A stretch of 64,000 nt of DNA, taken from assembly GCA_031460175.1 (NCBI GenBank), contig JAVKGW010000002.1, forward strand, positions 1 through 64,000, written 5' to 3'. This DNA comes from Armatimonadota bacterium. Lineage in GTDB: Bacteria; Sysuimicrobiota; Sysuimicrobiia; Sysuimicrobiales; Sysuimicrobiaceae. Of the stretch, positions 17,049 to 27,297 are shown piece by piece. The notes under the pieces are model-generated. The model did not search any database and was not told the origin of the DNA. It worked only from the letters and a program-made list of their open reading frames with translations. A program made the position numbers and the translations under genes. Each line of letters opens with the position of its first letter. Within the stretch, counting starts at the first letter, position 1.

Positions 17049-17879
17049 TCACGGGAACCGGGGGAATCTGGAGAAGTCGGGCTTGCGCTTCTGCAAGAAG
17101 GCATCCCGACCCTCTTTCGCCTCCTCCGTGAGGTAGTACAGGAGGGTGGCGTCCCCGCCCAGCTGCTGCAACCCCGCAAGCCCGTCCGTGTCCGCGTTGA
17201 AGGCAGCTTTCAGCAGTCGGATCGCCAGGGGGCTTTTCTCCAGGATCTCCCGTGCCCACCGTACCCCTTCCTCCTCGAGCAGTTCCAGGGGCACCACCGC
17301 GTTCACGAGACCCATCTCCAGAGCCTGCCAGGCGGTGTACTGGCGGCACAGGTACCAGATCTCCCGCGCCTTCTTGTGCCCCACGATCCGGGCCAGGTAC
17401 GTGGAGCCGTAGCCCGCGTCGAAACTCCCCACCCGGGGCCCCGCCTGGCCCAGGATGGCGTTATCCGCGGCGATGGTGAGGTCGCACACGGTGGCCAGCA
17501 CGTTGCCGCCGCCGATGGCGTAGCCCGCCACCAGGGCGATCACGGGCTTCGGGATGATGCGGATGAGCCGCTGGAGGTCCAGGACGTTGAGGCGGGGGAT
17601 GCGGTCCGCGCCCACGTAGCCTCCGTGCCCCCGCACCCGCTGGTCCCCGCCGCTGCAGAAGGCCTCATCCCCTGCTCCCCGCAGCAGGATCACACCGATG
17701 GAGCCGTCGTCGCGGGCACGGCTGAAGGCATCGATCATCTCCACCACCGTCTCCGGGCGGAAGGCGTTGCGGACCTCCGGCCGGTTGATGGTGATCTTCG
17801 CGATCCCCGTTGCATCCTCTAACCCGTGCTCGTAGAGGACGTCCGTGTACTCCCGGACCATCTTCCATGCGATGCGCAT
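17049..17879 (-). CDS. menB: 1,4-Dihydroxy-2-naphthoyl-CoA synthase (MenB)
   Basis: A 276-residue crotonase-fold enzyme with the MenB-specific segments [15 protein letters not shown] (the oxyanion/active-site loop) and [17 protein letters not shown]. The C-terminus with [20 protein letters not shown]-type ending is also typical of MenB. It closes the second ring from o-succinylbenzoyl-CoA. The start is ATG at 17879, after GAGGTGAGGGGG. It is 10 nt after menD. Confidence 0.94.
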   Translation of the reverse strand: MRIAWKMVREYTDVLYEHGLEDATGIAKITINRPEVRNAFRPETVVEMIDAFSRARDDGSIGVILLRGAGDEAFCSGGDQRVRGHGGYVGADRIPRLNVLDLQRLIRIIPKPVIALVAGYAIGGGNVLATVCDLTIAADNAILGQAGPRVGSFDAGYGSTYLARIVGHKKAREIWYLCRQYTAWQALEMGLVNAVVPLELLEEEGVRWAREILEKSPLAIRLLKAAFNADTDGLAGLQQLGGDATLLYYLTEEAKEGRDAFLQKRKPDFSRFPRFP

Positions 17880-17889
17880 CCCCCTCACC

Positions 17890-19665
17890 TCACGTGGCGA
17901 GAAGTTGGGCGAAACGCGGAACAAGGGCGGAACGCACCTCCGCCCACACCCGCCGATGGAGTTCCGCGTTGCGCGTCCGATCCGTGCGGACTTCCACCAC
18001 CCGGAGGCCTCCCTGCCGGAGGCCCTCCCGAATCGCGCGGCGGAAGGAGTCCCATCCGTCTGGGCGCACGTACACGCCCCCGTACATCTCCACCACGGGC
18101 CGGAAGTCCAGGCCGTGCGGGGTCCCGAAGAGGAGCTCGAACTCGGACCGCTCGAGCGTGGCGTGCGGGAGGAGGGAGAAGATCCCTCCCCCATCGTTGT
18201 GCACCAGCACCACGAGGGCGGCAAGCCCGTACCGATACGCGGCGAACAGGCCGTTCAGGTCGTGGTAGAAGGAGAGATCCCCGAGGACAAGCACCACTGG
18301 GCCGGGATGGACCGCGGCAGCCCCGAGGGCACTGCTCAAGACCCCGTCGATGCCGCTCGCACCCCGATTCCCGAGGAACCGGATCCGGCGGCGCAGGGCA
18401 GGGAAGAACCCGTCGAGGTCCCGCACGGGCATGCTGTTCCCCGTATACAGGAGCGTGCCGTCCGGAAGCAGCTGGGCCAGCTCTTGGAACACCCGGGCCT
18501 CGCAGGCCTCCTCCAGGGACCCGAGGGCCCGGTCCAGGGTTTCCCGGCTCAAGCGGTTGATCCCCTGCCAACACCGGAGCCAGCCGTCCGCCCGCCTCCC
18601 GGGTGGGAGCACCTGGCGGAGGGCTTCACAGAAGGCCGTGGGGTCGGCCCGCACGAAATCCGACACCACCCGATCCGGATCCAGGGGACCTTCCAGCCCC
18701 ACGAAGATCTGCCGGGCCTCCGCGTGGTGGGCGAGAAAGCCCAGGAGCGGCTTGGAGGTCGGGGCCGCCCCGAACCGGAGGATCACCTCCGGTCGCAAGG
18801 CGTCCCACAGTTCCTCCACCCGGAGGAAGGCGTCATAGGTGTCCACCACGAGCCCCGACGCGTGCTCCCCGCACCGCACCTGAGAGAGGGAATCCGCTAG
18901 GAGAGGGAATTGGAGCGCGCACGCCAGCTCCGTCACCGCCTGGGGAAAGCGAGGATGATCCAGGGGGCCGCAAACCACCAGGCCTCGCTCCTGCTCTCCG
19001 ACCGCGCGCGCCACCTCCGCGACGGCATCCGGGTCGGGGAGAAGACGGGAGGGCAACGGGCGCGTGGAGGGTCCACGGGCCCGTCCGGGAGGAGATCCCT
19101 CGCCCCTCCCCTCCGCCGGGGCAGGCACAAGCGGTTCCCGCAGGGGGACGTTCACGTGGACGGGGCCGGGAGGCGGTGCGGTGGCCTGTTCCACGCAGCG
19201 GGCCGCCACGGACCGGGCGTACCGGAGGGCGGCAGGCGTCGCCTCCGGGATCGGCAATTCCACGAACCATTTCGCGTGGCGCCCGTACAGGTGCACCTGA
19301 TCGATGGTCTGATTGGCCCCGCAGTCCCGCAGCTCGTGGGGTCGGTCCGCGGTGAGGACCACGAGGGGCACGTACCCATACCGGGCCTCCACCACCGCGG
19401 GGAGGAAGTTGGCAGCCGCGGTCCCGGAGGTGGAGAGCAACGCCACGGGGGAGCGCAGGGCTTTCGCCATGCCCAGGGCGAAGAAGGCGCAGCTGCGCTC
19501 GTCCAGGTGAACCCACACCCGCAGCAGGGGATGCCGCGCTGCTTCCAGGGCGAGGGGGGTGGAGCGGGAGCCTGGACACAGGCACAGGTGCCGAACCCCT
19601 CCCTGCACCAGCTCGTCGAGGAACGCCCGGACGAAGGCGTAGGTGCCGTCTCCCGCGGCCATCAT
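17890..19665 (-). CDS. menD: SEPHCHC synthase (MenD)
   Basis: A 591-residue ThDP enzyme. The N-terminal domain has [10 protein letters not shown] and the catalytic glutamate segment [15 protein letters not shown]. The C-terminal ThDP-binding region has [12 protein letters not shown] and [15 protein letters not shown]. It adds the succinyl semialdehyde unit from 2-oxoglutarate to isochorismate. Two consecutive ATG codons (19665 and 19662) overlap the menF stop; GGGAGGGG lies upstream. Confidence 0.94.
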   Translation of the reverse strand: MMAAGDGTYAFVRAFLDELVQGGVRHLCLCPGSRSTPLALEAARHPLLRVWVHLDERSCAFFALGMAKALRSPVALLSTSGTAAANFLPAVVEARYGYVPLVVLTADRPHELRDCGANQTIDQVHLYGRHAKWFVELPIPEATPAALRYARSVAARCVEQATAPPPGPVHVNVPLREPLVPAPAEGRGEGSPPGRARGPSTRPLPSRLLPDPDAVAEVARAVGEQERGLVVCGPLDHPRFPQAVTELACALQFPLLADSLSQVRCGEHASGLVVDTYDAFLRVEELWDALRPEVILRFGAAPTSKPLLGFLAHHAEARQIFVGLEGPLDPDRVVSDFVRADPTAFCEALRQVLPPGRRADGWLRCWQGINRLSRETLDRALGSLEEACEARVFQELAQLLPDGTLLYTGNSMPVRDLDGFFPALRRRIRFLGNRGASGIDGVLSSALGAAAVHPGPVVLVLGDLSFYHDLNGLFAAYRYGLAALVVLVHNDGGGIFSLLPHATLERSEFELLFGTPHGLDFRPVVEMYGGVYVRPDGWDSFRRAIREGLRQGGLRVVEVRTDRTRNAELHRRVWAEVRSALVPRFAQLLAT

Positions 19666-21029
19666 CCCTGCACCCCTCCCAGGATCGCGCCCGGAGAAAC
19701 CATCGCCAGGGCTTCCAGCATCGGCCCCATCTTCAGCTCGGACTCCGCGTACTCCGTCGCGGGATCAGAGTCCCCGAGGATCCCGCAGCCCGCGTACACC
19801 CATGCCTCAGTCCCGGCCACCAGGGCCGATCGGATGCCCACCACCATCTCCCCCTCCCCTCGCACATCCATCCAGCCAAGAATGCCCGCGTACCACCCGC
19901 GATCCACCCCCTCCCGCTCGATCCACCGGAGGGCCCGGTCCAGGGGGAGTCCCGCCACCGCGGGGGTGGGGTGGAGGGCGCCCGCGAGCTCCAGTGCCGG
20001 CAGGGGCCCCCGGAGGGTTCCCCGGATGCGGGTGCAGAGGTGCTGGACGGCACCGGTACGCAGCAGGGCCGGGCCCGTTACCCGGAGAGTCTCACAAAAC
20101 GGCTGGAGCCGCTCCCGGATGTACTCCGCCACGATCCGGTGCTCCTCCCGATCCTTCTGGCTCCCGACGAGCCCCCTCCCCAAGATCCGGTCCTCCTCCT
20201 CCGAGCGGCCCCTCGGGGCGGAGCCCGCCAGGGCCATGGCTTCCACGACCCCTTCCTGCACCCGGAGGAGCCGCTCCGGGGTGGCTCCCAGAAACCACCG
20301 ACCCTCCCTTTTCACGCCGAATACCGTACACTCCGGATAGCGCGTGCAAAGCGTGGACAGGACCCGCAGGACTTGAACCCTCTCTGCCCGGAGACGAAGG
20401 GCCCGCGCCAGCACCACCTTTCGCAGCTCCCCCCCGCGAACCGCCTCCGCCGCGGCCCGGACCAGGTCCTTCCACCGTCCGGGCTCCGGAACCGGGCGGG
20501 CCTCCACCGCGGGTGGGGAGTCGTCCGAGCTTGAGGGCCCGGCAAGCCACCGCTCCGCATCGCGGAGCAGCCCGTCCGCGTCCTCGGAGCCGTCGAGGGT
20601 CAGGAGGAGGGTAGCCTCCGCTCCCGAGCCCACGAGGAGCAGGCGCGGCAGGAAGAGAACCCCGGCAGGGTAAGGGCGCCACGCTTCAGAGCGCGGACCG
20701 TCGGGATGGAAGGAGAACCCGCACAGGGCGAGGGGAGAAGAAGGACGTCCCTCACGCCAGACATGGGTGAGCTCGTAGAAGCGGCCTGGCCCCGCACGGA
20801 GGGTCTCCCCCACACGTCCCAGGGCCGCGAACACGGGTCCGTCCGGCGACCGCCAGAACCACGCGTCGCACGCCTCCGAGGCGCGCGCCAGAAGATCCAG
20901 GGGATCCACGCCCGGAGCCGGGGCGCGGACCGTGAGGCCTCCGCGCGCCCGGACCCCGTGGGCTGCCGCGCGGAGTTGTTCCAAGGCCGCCTCCAACGCC
21001 CGATCCAGAGCAGACCCTTGCCCCCTCAT
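19662..21029 (-). CDS. menF: Isochorismate synthase (MenF)
   Basis: A 455-residue chorismate-binding enzyme. The conserved C-terminal core is clear: LRKVVLARAL, FLGATPERLL, EALAGSAPRG-like AMALAGSAPRG, LHPTPAVAGLP and GWYAGILGWMD. The N-terminal domain is divergent, as usual. It converts chorismate to isochorismate. Context with menD makes MenF more likely than a siderophore or salicylate enzyme. The ATG at 21029 overlaps the stop of the tetR-family gene (ATGA). Confidence 0.9.
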   Translation of the reverse strand: MRGQGSALDRALEAALEQLRAAAHGVRARGGLTVRAPAPGVDPLDLLARASEACDAWFWRSPDGPVFAALGRVGETLRAGPGRFYELTHVWREGRPSSPLALCGFSFHPDGPRSEAWRPYPAGVLFLPRLLLVGSGAEATLLLTLDGSEDADGLLRDAERWLAGPSSSDDSPPAVEARPVPEPGRWKDLVRAAAEAVRGGELRKVVLARALRLRAERVQVLRVLSTLCTRYPECTVFGVKREGRWFLGATPERLLRVQEGVVEAMALAGSAPRGRSEEEDRILGRGLVGSQKDREEHRIVAEYIRERLQPFCETLRVTGPALLRTGAVQHLCTRIRGTLRGPLPALELAGALHPTPAVAGLPLDRALRWIEREGVDRGWYAGILGWMDVRGEGEMVVGIRSALVAGTEAWVYAGCGILGDSDPATEYAESELKMGPMLEALAMVSPGAILGGVQG

Positions 21030-21625
21030 GCGTTCGCTTCCGTCCGGAAACCCACGGAGCGCAGCAGGAGTTCGGAGAGGGCCGGTACGAGGTCGACCAA
21101 CCGCTCGGGGTGGTGGGTGTGGAGCCACCGGACCACGAGGGCGCGGATCGCACCCAGCCAGGCGAAGGCGACGAGGGACGTGTCCTGCGGGGGGATCCTC
21201 CCCTCCGCCACCGCCTCATCGAGATGGGCCTGAATCAGGCGGGCGAGGGCTGCCTCCAGGGCGAACCGTTTCTGTTCGAACGCCGGGCTAAGTCCGACCC
21301 ACTCCACCAGCACAAGACGCGTCAGATCCTCGTTCTCCGCGAAGGCCTCCACGGCCGCGCTCAGGGCCGCGCGCACCTTCGCCTCTCCCCCTCGGGCGAC
21401 GGCGATGGCGGTGGTGACGCGCTCCGCGAGGTGCGCACTCGCCTCCTCCACGAGACTCAAGAAGAGTTCTTCCTTACCGGGGAAGTGGAAGTACAGGGCT
21501 CCTTTGGAGAGCCCGGCCTCCCGGGCCACGTCCTCCATGAGGGTCCCATGATAGCCCTTCCGGGCAAATACCCGCCGCGCGGCCTCGAGGATCCGGGCCC
21601 GGGTCCGATCCTTCTGGAGCGCCAA
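21026..21625 (-). CDS. TetR-family transcriptional regulator, first gene of the men operon
   Basis: About 199 residues. The N-terminal helix-turn-helix is typical (ILEAARRVFARKGYHGTLMEDVAREAGLSKGALYFHFPGKEEL); the recognition part is GLSKGALYFHF. The C-terminal ligand-binding domain is unremarkable, with TetR_C-type helices. No ATG precedes the domain in frame. TTG at 21625 (after GCGGG) is my choice, and TTG at 21640 is the alternative. The stop overlaps menF. A palindromic site directly upstream suggests autoregulation and control of menaquinone synthesis; the effector is unknown. Confidence 0.82.
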   Translation of the reverse strand: MALQKDRTRARILEAARRVFARKGYHGTLMEDVAREAGLSKGALYFHFPGKEELFLSLVEEASAHLAERVTTAIAVARGGEAKVRAALSAAVEAFAENEDLTRLVLVEWVGLSPAFEQKRFALEAALARLIQAHLDEAVAEGRIPPQDTSLVAFAWLGAIRALVVRWLHTHHPERLVDLVPALSELLLRSVGFRTEANA

Positions 21626-21649
21626 CCCAACCCGCCGCAAGGTTAATTT

Positions 21650-21667
21650 CGACTGACCAGTCGGTCG
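21650..21667 (-). promoter_or_regulatory. Candidate TetR-family operator upstream of the men operon
   Basis: The minus strand carries GACCGACTGGTCAGTC (21666-21651), which contains the overlapping inverted repeats GACC-N4-GGTC and GACT-N4-AGTC. ACCGACTGGTC-like palindromes are common TetR-family operators. It lies 10-25 bp before the candidate start codons. Confidence 0.55.
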
Positions 21668-21714
21668 CTCAACATCCCCAGGATACCATAAATCGGGATG
21701 GGAAAGGGCCCGTG

Positions 21715-22722
21715 CTAGCGGGCCGCGGCCCCGAAGGCTTCGAGGGCTGTCCTCCGGTCGAAGGCCGCCTCCGCGGCGAACCGCATGAGGCGGCGCAGGT
21801 CCTCCAGGGTGAACCCCAGCTCCCGGCTCACCTTGCGCAGCTCCAGGGTGAGGGAAGTACCCAGGAGCATGGGATCGTCGGTGTTGATGGTTACCGGTAC
21901 CCCCGCGTCGTACAGCCGCCGGAGGGGATGGTCCCGGAGGCTTTGCACCACGCCCAGCCGGAGGTTGCTGGTGGGGCACACCTCCAGGGTGATCCGGTGA
22001 TCCCGGAGGTATGCGACGAGATGGGGGTCCTCCGCGGCCCGGAAGCCATGGCCGATCCGGGTGGCCCCCAGCTGGTAGATGGCGGTCCAGATGGAGGCCG
22101 GCCCCGAGAACTCCCCCGCGTGCACCGTGATGCCGAGCCCCGCCTCGCGGGCGATCTCGCAGGTGCGCTTGAAGAGGATAGGCGGGAAGTTCTCCTCATC
22201 GCCCGCGATGTCGATCCCCACCACCCCGCAGCTCCGGGCGCACTCCGCCGCCACCTCCGCCACCTCCGCAGCGGCTTCCGGACCCCGCTCCCGCACGATG
22301 GTCACCACGGTGCGGGCATGAATGCCGAACTCCCGGTGAGCCCGCCGCTGCCCCTCCGCCACCGCCTCCAGCATCCCTCGCACGCCCAGCAGCACGAATC
22401 CGCGGCGGCCGCCGACCCGGATCTCCACGTATCGCACGTTCTGCCGGGCAGACTCCTGCAGGAGCTCGTACGTGATGCTGGCGATGTTCTCCCGGGTGTA
22501 CAGGTAATCAGGAACCTTCCCCGTCCGGCTCACGTAGCGCAGCCGACGGAGCCGATCGTACCCATGGTGTCGGTTGGGGTCGCTCACCAGGTAGGGCTCG
22601 GAGATGGGATCCAGACGGGCGCGCTCCGCAAGGGCTCTGAGACGCAAGGAGGTCTCCAGGTGTACGTGGAGCTCGATCTTCGGGAGATCCGCGATGGCCC
22701 GTTCCGGAACGCCCTCCGCCAT
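21715..22722 (-). CDS. add: Adenosine deaminase family amidohydrolase
   Basis: A 335-residue metal-dependent hydrolase. It has the N-terminal HVH metal pair (KIELHVHLE), the VHAGE motif (Zn ligand His and catalytic Glu), RIGHG, and a closing NTDDP. It would deaminate adenosine or a close analogue. The usual HxHLDG reads HVHLET here, so substrate specificity should be treated as open. The start ATG at 22722 follows GGGAGG. The gene is upstream of tetR-men in the same direction, 89 nt away, but that gap carries the men operator, so it is probably separate. Confidence 0.82.
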   Translation of the reverse strand: MAEGVPERAIADLPKIELHVHLETSLRLRALAERARLDPISEPYLVSDPNRHHGYDRLRRLRYVSRTGKVPDYLYTRENIASITYELLQESARQNVRYVEIRVGGRRGFVLLGVRGMLEAVAEGQRRAHREFGIHARTVVTIVRERGPEAAAEVAEVAAECARSCGVVGIDIAGDEENFPPILFKRTCEIAREAGLGITVHAGEFSGPASIWTAIYQLGATRIGHGFRAAEDPHLVAYLRDHRITLEVCPTSNLRLGVVQSLRDHPLRRLYDAGVPVTINTDDPMLLGTSLTLELRKVSRELGFTLEDLRRLMRFAAEAAFDRRTALEAFGAAAR

Positions 22723-22750
22723 AGGGCTGCCTCCCACCGGTGCTGGCTGC

Positions 22751-22756
22751 ATTATA
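22751..22756 (-). promoter_or_regulatory. Promoter -10 element of the adenosine deaminase gene
   Basis: A perfect TATAAT on the minus strand, 28 nt before the start codon. No good -35 is present at 17 bp. On the plus strand the same bases give TATACT (22753-22758), which could serve the divergent glycosyltransferase gene. Confidence 0.45.
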
Positions 22757-22802
22757 CTCATGGGGACCCGGACAATCCAGCCGAACCGCACCCAGGGAAT
22801 GG

Positions 22803-24200
22803 ATGAGGAATCTCCCCGCCGCCTGTCCGTGGGTCCTCCGGGCCACCGCCAGCGTCGCGGTCGCCACCCTGGCCCGCTTCCTCCTCGCCGCGTCCCTCCC
22901 CCTCCTGGATGACGAGGCGTACTACTGGGTGTGGTCCAAGCACCTCGCGTGGGGATATCTGGATCACCCGCCCGGCATCGCCGTCGCCATCGCCGCATCC
23001 ACCGCGCGATTCGGGGATCTCCCGTGGGCCATCCGCCTCCCCGCCCTCCTGTGCGGCCTGGGCACCGCGTTCCTCACGTGGCGGATGACCCTGGAGTCCA
23101 CCCGGGATCCCCGCAGCGCATACCTCGCCGTCCTGCTCCTCCAGACCGTTCCCCTCTTCTCCCTGGGAGCGGCCCTCGCGGCTCCGGACGGGTTGCTGGC
23201 CTTTTTCTGGATGCTCTCCAGCTGGGCGCTCTGGCGGGCCGTTCACGGAGCGCCCGGATACTGGCTGGTGGTGGGGCTCGGAGTCGGGCTGGGAATGCAG
23301 AGCAAGTACACCATGGCCCTCTTCCTCCCCGCGGCCCTGGCCGCATTCCTCCGCTCCCCGAACTCCCCGCGCTCCCCTTTCCCCTACGCGGCCGCGGCCC
23401 TGGCTCTCCTCCTCATCGGCCCGAACCTCGCATGGAACGTGAAGAACGGGTGGGCCGCGGTCCTGTACGCCTTCGGCCGGGATCCGTGGCTCCCGCCCCG
23501 GAACCCCGCGGTGAACCTCACCGTGTACGCGGCGGCCGTGCTCCTCTATCTCTCCCCGGTGCTCGGCGTCCTCCTCCTCTCCGCTCCCCTGCGGCTCCGC
23601 GCCGCCGGCGCGGATTTCCTGCGCTGGCTAGCCGTGCCGACGCTCCTCGCCCTCCTCGTGGCCTCCCTCCTGGGAAAGGCAAAGCCGCACTACATCCTCC
23701 CCGCGGCCCTGGTGGGTGTCCTTGCCCTGGCGCAGGATCACCGGTTCCACACCGCCCGGACCGCGGGCATCTGGCTCGGCGGGGCCATGGGTGCCGTGGC
23801 GGTCGGGATGGCTCTCTTCCGGGCGATCCCGGCTCCCGATCTGTACGGGTGGCCGCAGGTGACGGAGCGGATTCGGGTGCTTGCGCGGGGACGTCCCCTC
23901 CTCCTCATCGCCACCACGTACCAGGAAGGCGCGCAGCTCGCGTACGCAACCCATCGCCGGTATCCGGTGGTCGTCCTTCCCGGCAAGCACGCCTTTGCCC
24001 AGTGGAGTCCCCTACAGCGGTGGCAAGGGTGGGACGGCCTCTTCGTGCACGACCGCCGCAATCCCCCCGCGGATCCCTACGGGAATTGGTGTCGGGAAAC
24101 GGAGGTTCTCCCTCCCTCCACCCTCCCGGTGCCGGGCGGCATCCGGGAATTCACCTTCGTGCGGTGCCTGGGGTTTCACCCCCGGACAATGGCCCCCTAG
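22803..24200 (+). CDS. GT39-like membrane glycosyltransferase (ArnT/PMT family)
   Basis: A 465-residue polytopic membrane protein. The N-terminal loop carries [22 protein letters not shown], with the acidic pair that is the signature of undecaprenyl-phosphate-dependent GT-C transferases. About ten hydrophobic helices follow, then a small extracytoplasmic C-terminal domain. Such enzymes move a sugar from a lipid carrier to lipid or protein acceptors outside the membrane. Acceptor and sugar are unknown. The ATG at 22803 is preferred to an in-frame ATG at 22740 that lies in the promoter region; its ribosome site is weak (AGGGAATGG). The 3' end overlaps the convergent ABC gene by 4 nt. Confidence 0.78.
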   Translation: MRNLPAACPWVLRATASVAVATLARFLLAASLPLLDDEAYYWVWSKHLAWGYLDHPPGIAVAIAASTARFGDLPWAIRLPALLCGLGTAFLTWRMTLESTRDPRSAYLAVLLLQTVPLFSLGAALAAPDGLLAFFWMLSSWALWRAVHGAPGYWLVVGLGVGLGMQSKYTMALFLPAALAAFLRSPNSPRSPFPYAAAALALLLIGPNLAWNVKNGWAAVLYAFGRDPWLPPRNPAVNLTVYAAAVLLYLSPVLGVLLLSAPLRLRAAGADFLRWLAVPTLLALLVASLLGKAKPHYILPAALVGVLALAQDHRFHTARTAGIWLGGAMGAVAVGMALFRAIPAPDLYGWPQVTERIRVLARGRPLLLIATTYQEGAQLAYATHRRYPVVVLPGKHAFAQWSPLQRWQGWDGLFVHDRRNPPADPYGNWCRETEVLPPSTLPVPGGIREFTFVRCLGFHPRTMAP

Positions 24201-25267
24201 GACGGCGGAGCCGTGGCGTTCGCCCCGGAAGGATTCCCGGTGACGGTGCCCACCTGCTTGGGCACCACCGCGGCCCGGCTGCGCTGGTGCCGGAAGGGCC
24301 GCACCGGACAGGCCACCCAGTGTCCCGGTGCCACCTCCTCCAGGCGCGGCTCCTCCACCGAGCACCGCTCCACCGCGTACATGCACCGGGTGTGGAAGCG
24401 ACACCCGCTCGGCGGGTTCACGGGGCTTGGCACGTCTCCGGGGAGGAGGATGCGCTCCCGCCGGATCTCCGGATCCGGGATGGGGACCGCGGACAGCAGA
24501 GCCTCCGTGTACGGGTGCTGGGGGTTCTCAAACAATTCATCCGCGGGGGCCAGCTCCACGATCTTCCCCAGGTACATCACCGCGATGCGATCCGAGATGT
24601 GCTTCACCACGGAGAGGTCGTGGGCGATGAAGAGGTAGGTGAGTCGGAACTCCCGCTGCAGCTCCTGCAGGAGGTTGATGATCTGGGCCTGGATGGAGAC
24701 GTCCAGGGCGGAGACGGGCTCGTCGCAGATGATGAACTTGGGGTTCACCGCGAGCGCCCGGGCAATCCCGATGCGCTGCCGCTGCCCGCCGCTGAACTCG
24801 TGGGGGTACCGGTTGATGTGGTAGGGGGACAGCCCCACGATCTCCAGCAGTTCCTGGACCCGGCGGACCTTCTCCCGGCCCCGGGCCAGTCGGTGGATCT
24901 CCAGAGGTTCTCCCACGATGTCCCCCACCGTCATCCGGGGGTTCAGGGAGGAGTACGGGTCCTGGAAGATGATCTGCATGTCCCGCCGCAGCCGCCGCAG
25001 TTCCTCCCGGTTCAGCTGGAAGACGTTGCGGCCCTGGAAGATGACCTCTCCGCCCGTGGGTTCCAGAAGCCGCAGGATCACCCGACCCAGGGTGGTCTTC
25101 CCGCACCCGCTCTCCCCCACGAGCCCCAGGGTCTCTCCCTCCCGGACGGTGAAGGACACCCCGTCCACCGCCCGCACCACCCCCGTCTGCCGTTGGAAGA
25201 GGAACCCTTTGGTGACGGGGAAGTGCTTCACGAGGTTTCGGACTTCCAGAATGGTGTTCCCGACCAT
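24197..25267 (-). CDS. Dipeptide/oligopeptide ABC transporter ATP-binding protein (DppF/OppF-like)
   Basis: A 356-residue ABC ATPase of the peptide/nickel importer family. It has Walker [13 protein letters not shown], signature [13 protein letters not shown] and Walker [13 protein letters not shown]. The C-terminal oligopeptide-transporter extension has the four-cysteine Fe-S-type pattern (CRFHTRC and RCSVEEP...WVAC). It pairs with the neighbouring DppD-like ATPase to power import. Last gene of the five-gene importer operon. Confidence 0.9.
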   Translation of the reverse strand: MVGNTILEVRNLVKHFPVTKGFLFQRQTGVVRAVDGVSFTVREGETLGLVGESGCGKTTLGRVILRLLEPTGGEVIFQGRNVFQLNREELRRLRRDMQIIFQDPYSSLNPRMTVGDIVGEPLEIHRLARGREKVRRVQELLEIVGLSPYHINRYPHEFSGGQRQRIGIARALAVNPKFIICDEPVSALDVSIQAQIINLLQELQREFRLTYLFIAHDLSVVKHISDRIAVMYLGKIVELAPADELFENPQHPYTEALLSAVPIPDPEIRRERILLPGDVPSPVNPPSGCRFHTRCMYAVERCSVEEPRLEEVAPGHWVACPVRPFRHQRSRAAVVPKQVGTVTGNPSGANATAPPS

Positions 25268-25279
25268 GGGCCCTCCCTC

Positions 25280-26317
25280 CTAAACGCCCCGGGTGCTCGC
25301 CAACAGCCCCGCCTGGGCCGCCGCCCGGCGGTTCTCCTCCGTGGCATGCTCGCTGTAGAGGTAGCACTTCGCCGTGTGGTCCGGCCCCACCGCGTAATCC
25401 GGCGGGTCCACCTGCGTGCAAGTCTCCATCACGAAGGGGCAGCGGGGGGCAAAGGCGCACCCCGGAGGCAGGTCGATGAGGCTCGGGGGCTGTCCCTCGA
25501 TGGGGACCAGGCGTTCCGTCCGCTCCGAGAGCTTCGGAATGGATTGCAACAGCCCCCACGTGTAGGGGTGCTTGGGCTCCTTGAAGGTCCGGTACACGTC
25601 CGTGTGCTCCACCGCCTTGCCCGCGTACATCACCACCACGTCGTCGCACATCTCCGCCACCACCCCCAGGTTGTGGGTGATGAGGATGATGGCCATCCCG
25701 AACTCCTTCTGCAGCTCCCGCATGAGGTCCAGGATCTGCGCCTGGATGGTGACGTCCAGGGCGGTGGTGGGCTCGTCCGCGATGAGGATGTCCGGGTTGC
25801 ACGAGAGGGCCATGGCGATCATCACCCGCTGGCGCATCCCCCCGCTGAACTGGTGAGGATAGTCCCGGACCCGATCCCGGGCGGAGGGGATCTTCACCTT
25901 CTCCAGCATCTCGATGGCCCGTTCCCAGGCGGCCCGGCGGTCCAGCTTCTGATGCAGCATCACCGCTTCCGCGATCTGTTCACCCACGGTGAGCACGGGG
26001 TTGAGGGAGGTCATGGGCTCCTGGAAGATCATGGCGATGCGGTTGCCGCGGATCTGCCGCATCTGCTCCTCCGGTAGCCGCAGGAGGTCCTGCCCCCGGA
26101 AGAGGATCTGGCCGTCCACGATCTTGCCCGGAGGGCTGGGGATCAACCGCATGATGGAGAGGGCGTGCACGCTCTTGCCGCTCCCGCTCTCGCCCACGAT
26201 CCCCAGGGTCTCCCCCGGGTAGAGGTCGTAGCTGAGGCCGTCCACCGCCTTCACGACCCCCTCATCGGTGTAGAAGTATGTTTTGAGATTTCGCACGGAC
26301 AGAAGCGGTTCCCCCAT
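25280..26317 (-). CDS. Dipeptide/oligopeptide ABC transporter ATP-binding protein (DppD/OppD-like)
   Basis: A 345-residue ABC ATPase. Walker A is [12 protein letters not shown], the signature is [13 protein letters not shown] (the M variant typical of DppD) and Walker B is [12 protein letters not shown]. The C-terminal cysteine pattern is present ([14 protein letters not shown]). The start is ATG at 26317 after GAGGTGAG; a GTG at 26389 overlapping the permease stop is the alternative. Confidence 0.9.
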   Translation of the reverse strand: MGEPLLSVRNLKTYFYTDEGVVKAVDGLSYDLYPGETLGIVGESGSGKSVHALSIMRLIPSPPGKIVDGQILFRGQDLLRLPEEQMRQIRGNRIAMIFQEPMTSLNPVLTVGEQIAEAVMLHQKLDRRAAWERAIEMLEKVKIPSARDRVRDYPHQFSGGMRQRVMIAMALSCNPDILIADEPTTALDVTIQAQILDLMRELQKEFGMAIILITHNLGVVAEMCDDVVVMYAGKAVEHTDVYRTFKEPKHPYTWGLLQSIPKLSERTERLVPIEGQPPSLIDLPPGCAFAPRCPFVMETCTQVDPPDYAVGPDHTAKCYLYSEHATEENRRAAAQAGLLASTRGV

Positions 26318-26385
26318 CTGCTCACCTCGCCCGGCTCGCTGCACCACGCTCTGCCCCGATTTCGGCACGGGACCCGGAAAGTCCT

Positions 26386-27288
26386 TCACGGCCGCATCCT
26401 CGGGTCCAGGGCATCCCGGAGTCCATCCCCGAAGAAGTTAAAGCACAGGACCGTCACGAAGATCATAAGGCCCGGCCACAGGGCCAGCAGCGGTGTGCGC
26501 CAGATGAAGTCCTGGGCGTTCTGCAGCATGTTCCCCCAGGAGGGGGTGGGCGGCTGGATCCCGATCCCCAGGAACGACAGGGCCGCCTCCGTGAGGATGG
26601 CCCCCCCCACGCTCAGGGTGGCGGAGACGATTACAGGCCCCAGGGCGTTGGGCACCAGGTGCCGCCACATGATCCGGGCGGAGGAGGCACCCAAGGCCCG
26701 GGCGGCCTCCACGAACTCCAGATTCCTGAGTCTCAGGACCTCCCCCCGCACCAGCCGCGCGGTCCCCATCCACCCGAAGGCCACCAGCACCAGGATGATG
26801 CCCCAAAGACTCCCCCCGAAGTACCGGGAGAGGACGATGAGGATGGGAAGATCGGGGATGGACAGCAGCACGTCCACCACCCGCATGAGCACCTGATCCA
26901 CCCATCCCCCGTAGAACCCGCTGACCAGTCCCACCGCCGTCCCCGCCAGGGCGGAGGCGATCGCGGCGCTCAGGCCCACGGTGAGGGAGACCCGGCCCGC
27001 GTACAGCAGCCGGGTGAGCACATCGTGCCCCAGCTCGTCCGTCCCCAGAGGATGGCGCCAGCTGGGCGGGCTCAGGCGGTTGGTGAGGTCAATCTCATCG
27101 AAGCGGTACGGGGTGAGGTAGGGCGCAAGCGCGGAGGCCACCACGAGCAGGAGGATCACCCCCCCGGACACCTGGGCGAGCCGATGGCGGCGGAGGCGCC
27201 GGAAGGCCAGTTGCCCATAGCTCCGGCCGGCCGGAGGGGCCTCCGGTCGGGGCAGGGGCCTTGGAACCGCGGTGACGGGGCGGGACAC
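26386..27288 (-). CDS. Peptide ABC transporter permease (DppC-like)
   Basis: A 300-residue inner-membrane permease with the N-terminal OppC_N segment ([13 protein letters not shown]), the [21 protein letters not shown] motif typical of DppC/NikC, and the EAA-type loop [21 protein letters not shown]. It forms the channel with DppB. GTG start at 27288, after GAGGGAG. Confidence 0.9.
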   Translation of the reverse strand: MSRPVTAVPRPLPRPEAPPAGRSYGQLAFRRLRRHRLAQVSGGVILLLVVASALAPYLTPYRFDEIDLTNRLSPPSWRHPLGTDELGHDVLTRLLYAGRVSLTVGLSAAIASALAGTAVGLVSGFYGGWVDQVLMRVVDVLLSIPDLPILIVLSRYFGGSLWGIILVLVAFGWMGTARLVRGEVLRLRNLEFVEAARALGASSARIMWRHLVPNALGPVIVSATLSVGGAILTEAALSFLGIGIQPPTPSWGNMLQNAQDFIWRTPLLALWPGLMIFVTVLCFNFFGDGLRDALDPRMRP

Positions 27289-27297
27289 CCTTCTCCC

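Noticed and set aside
22931-26077. A 1048-codon plus-strand open frame
   Set aside because: It crosses the GT39 gene in another frame and is antisense to both peptide-importer ATPases. Its composition (Pro, Arg, Gly, His) is that of a GC-rich shadow frame, with no domain recognised.
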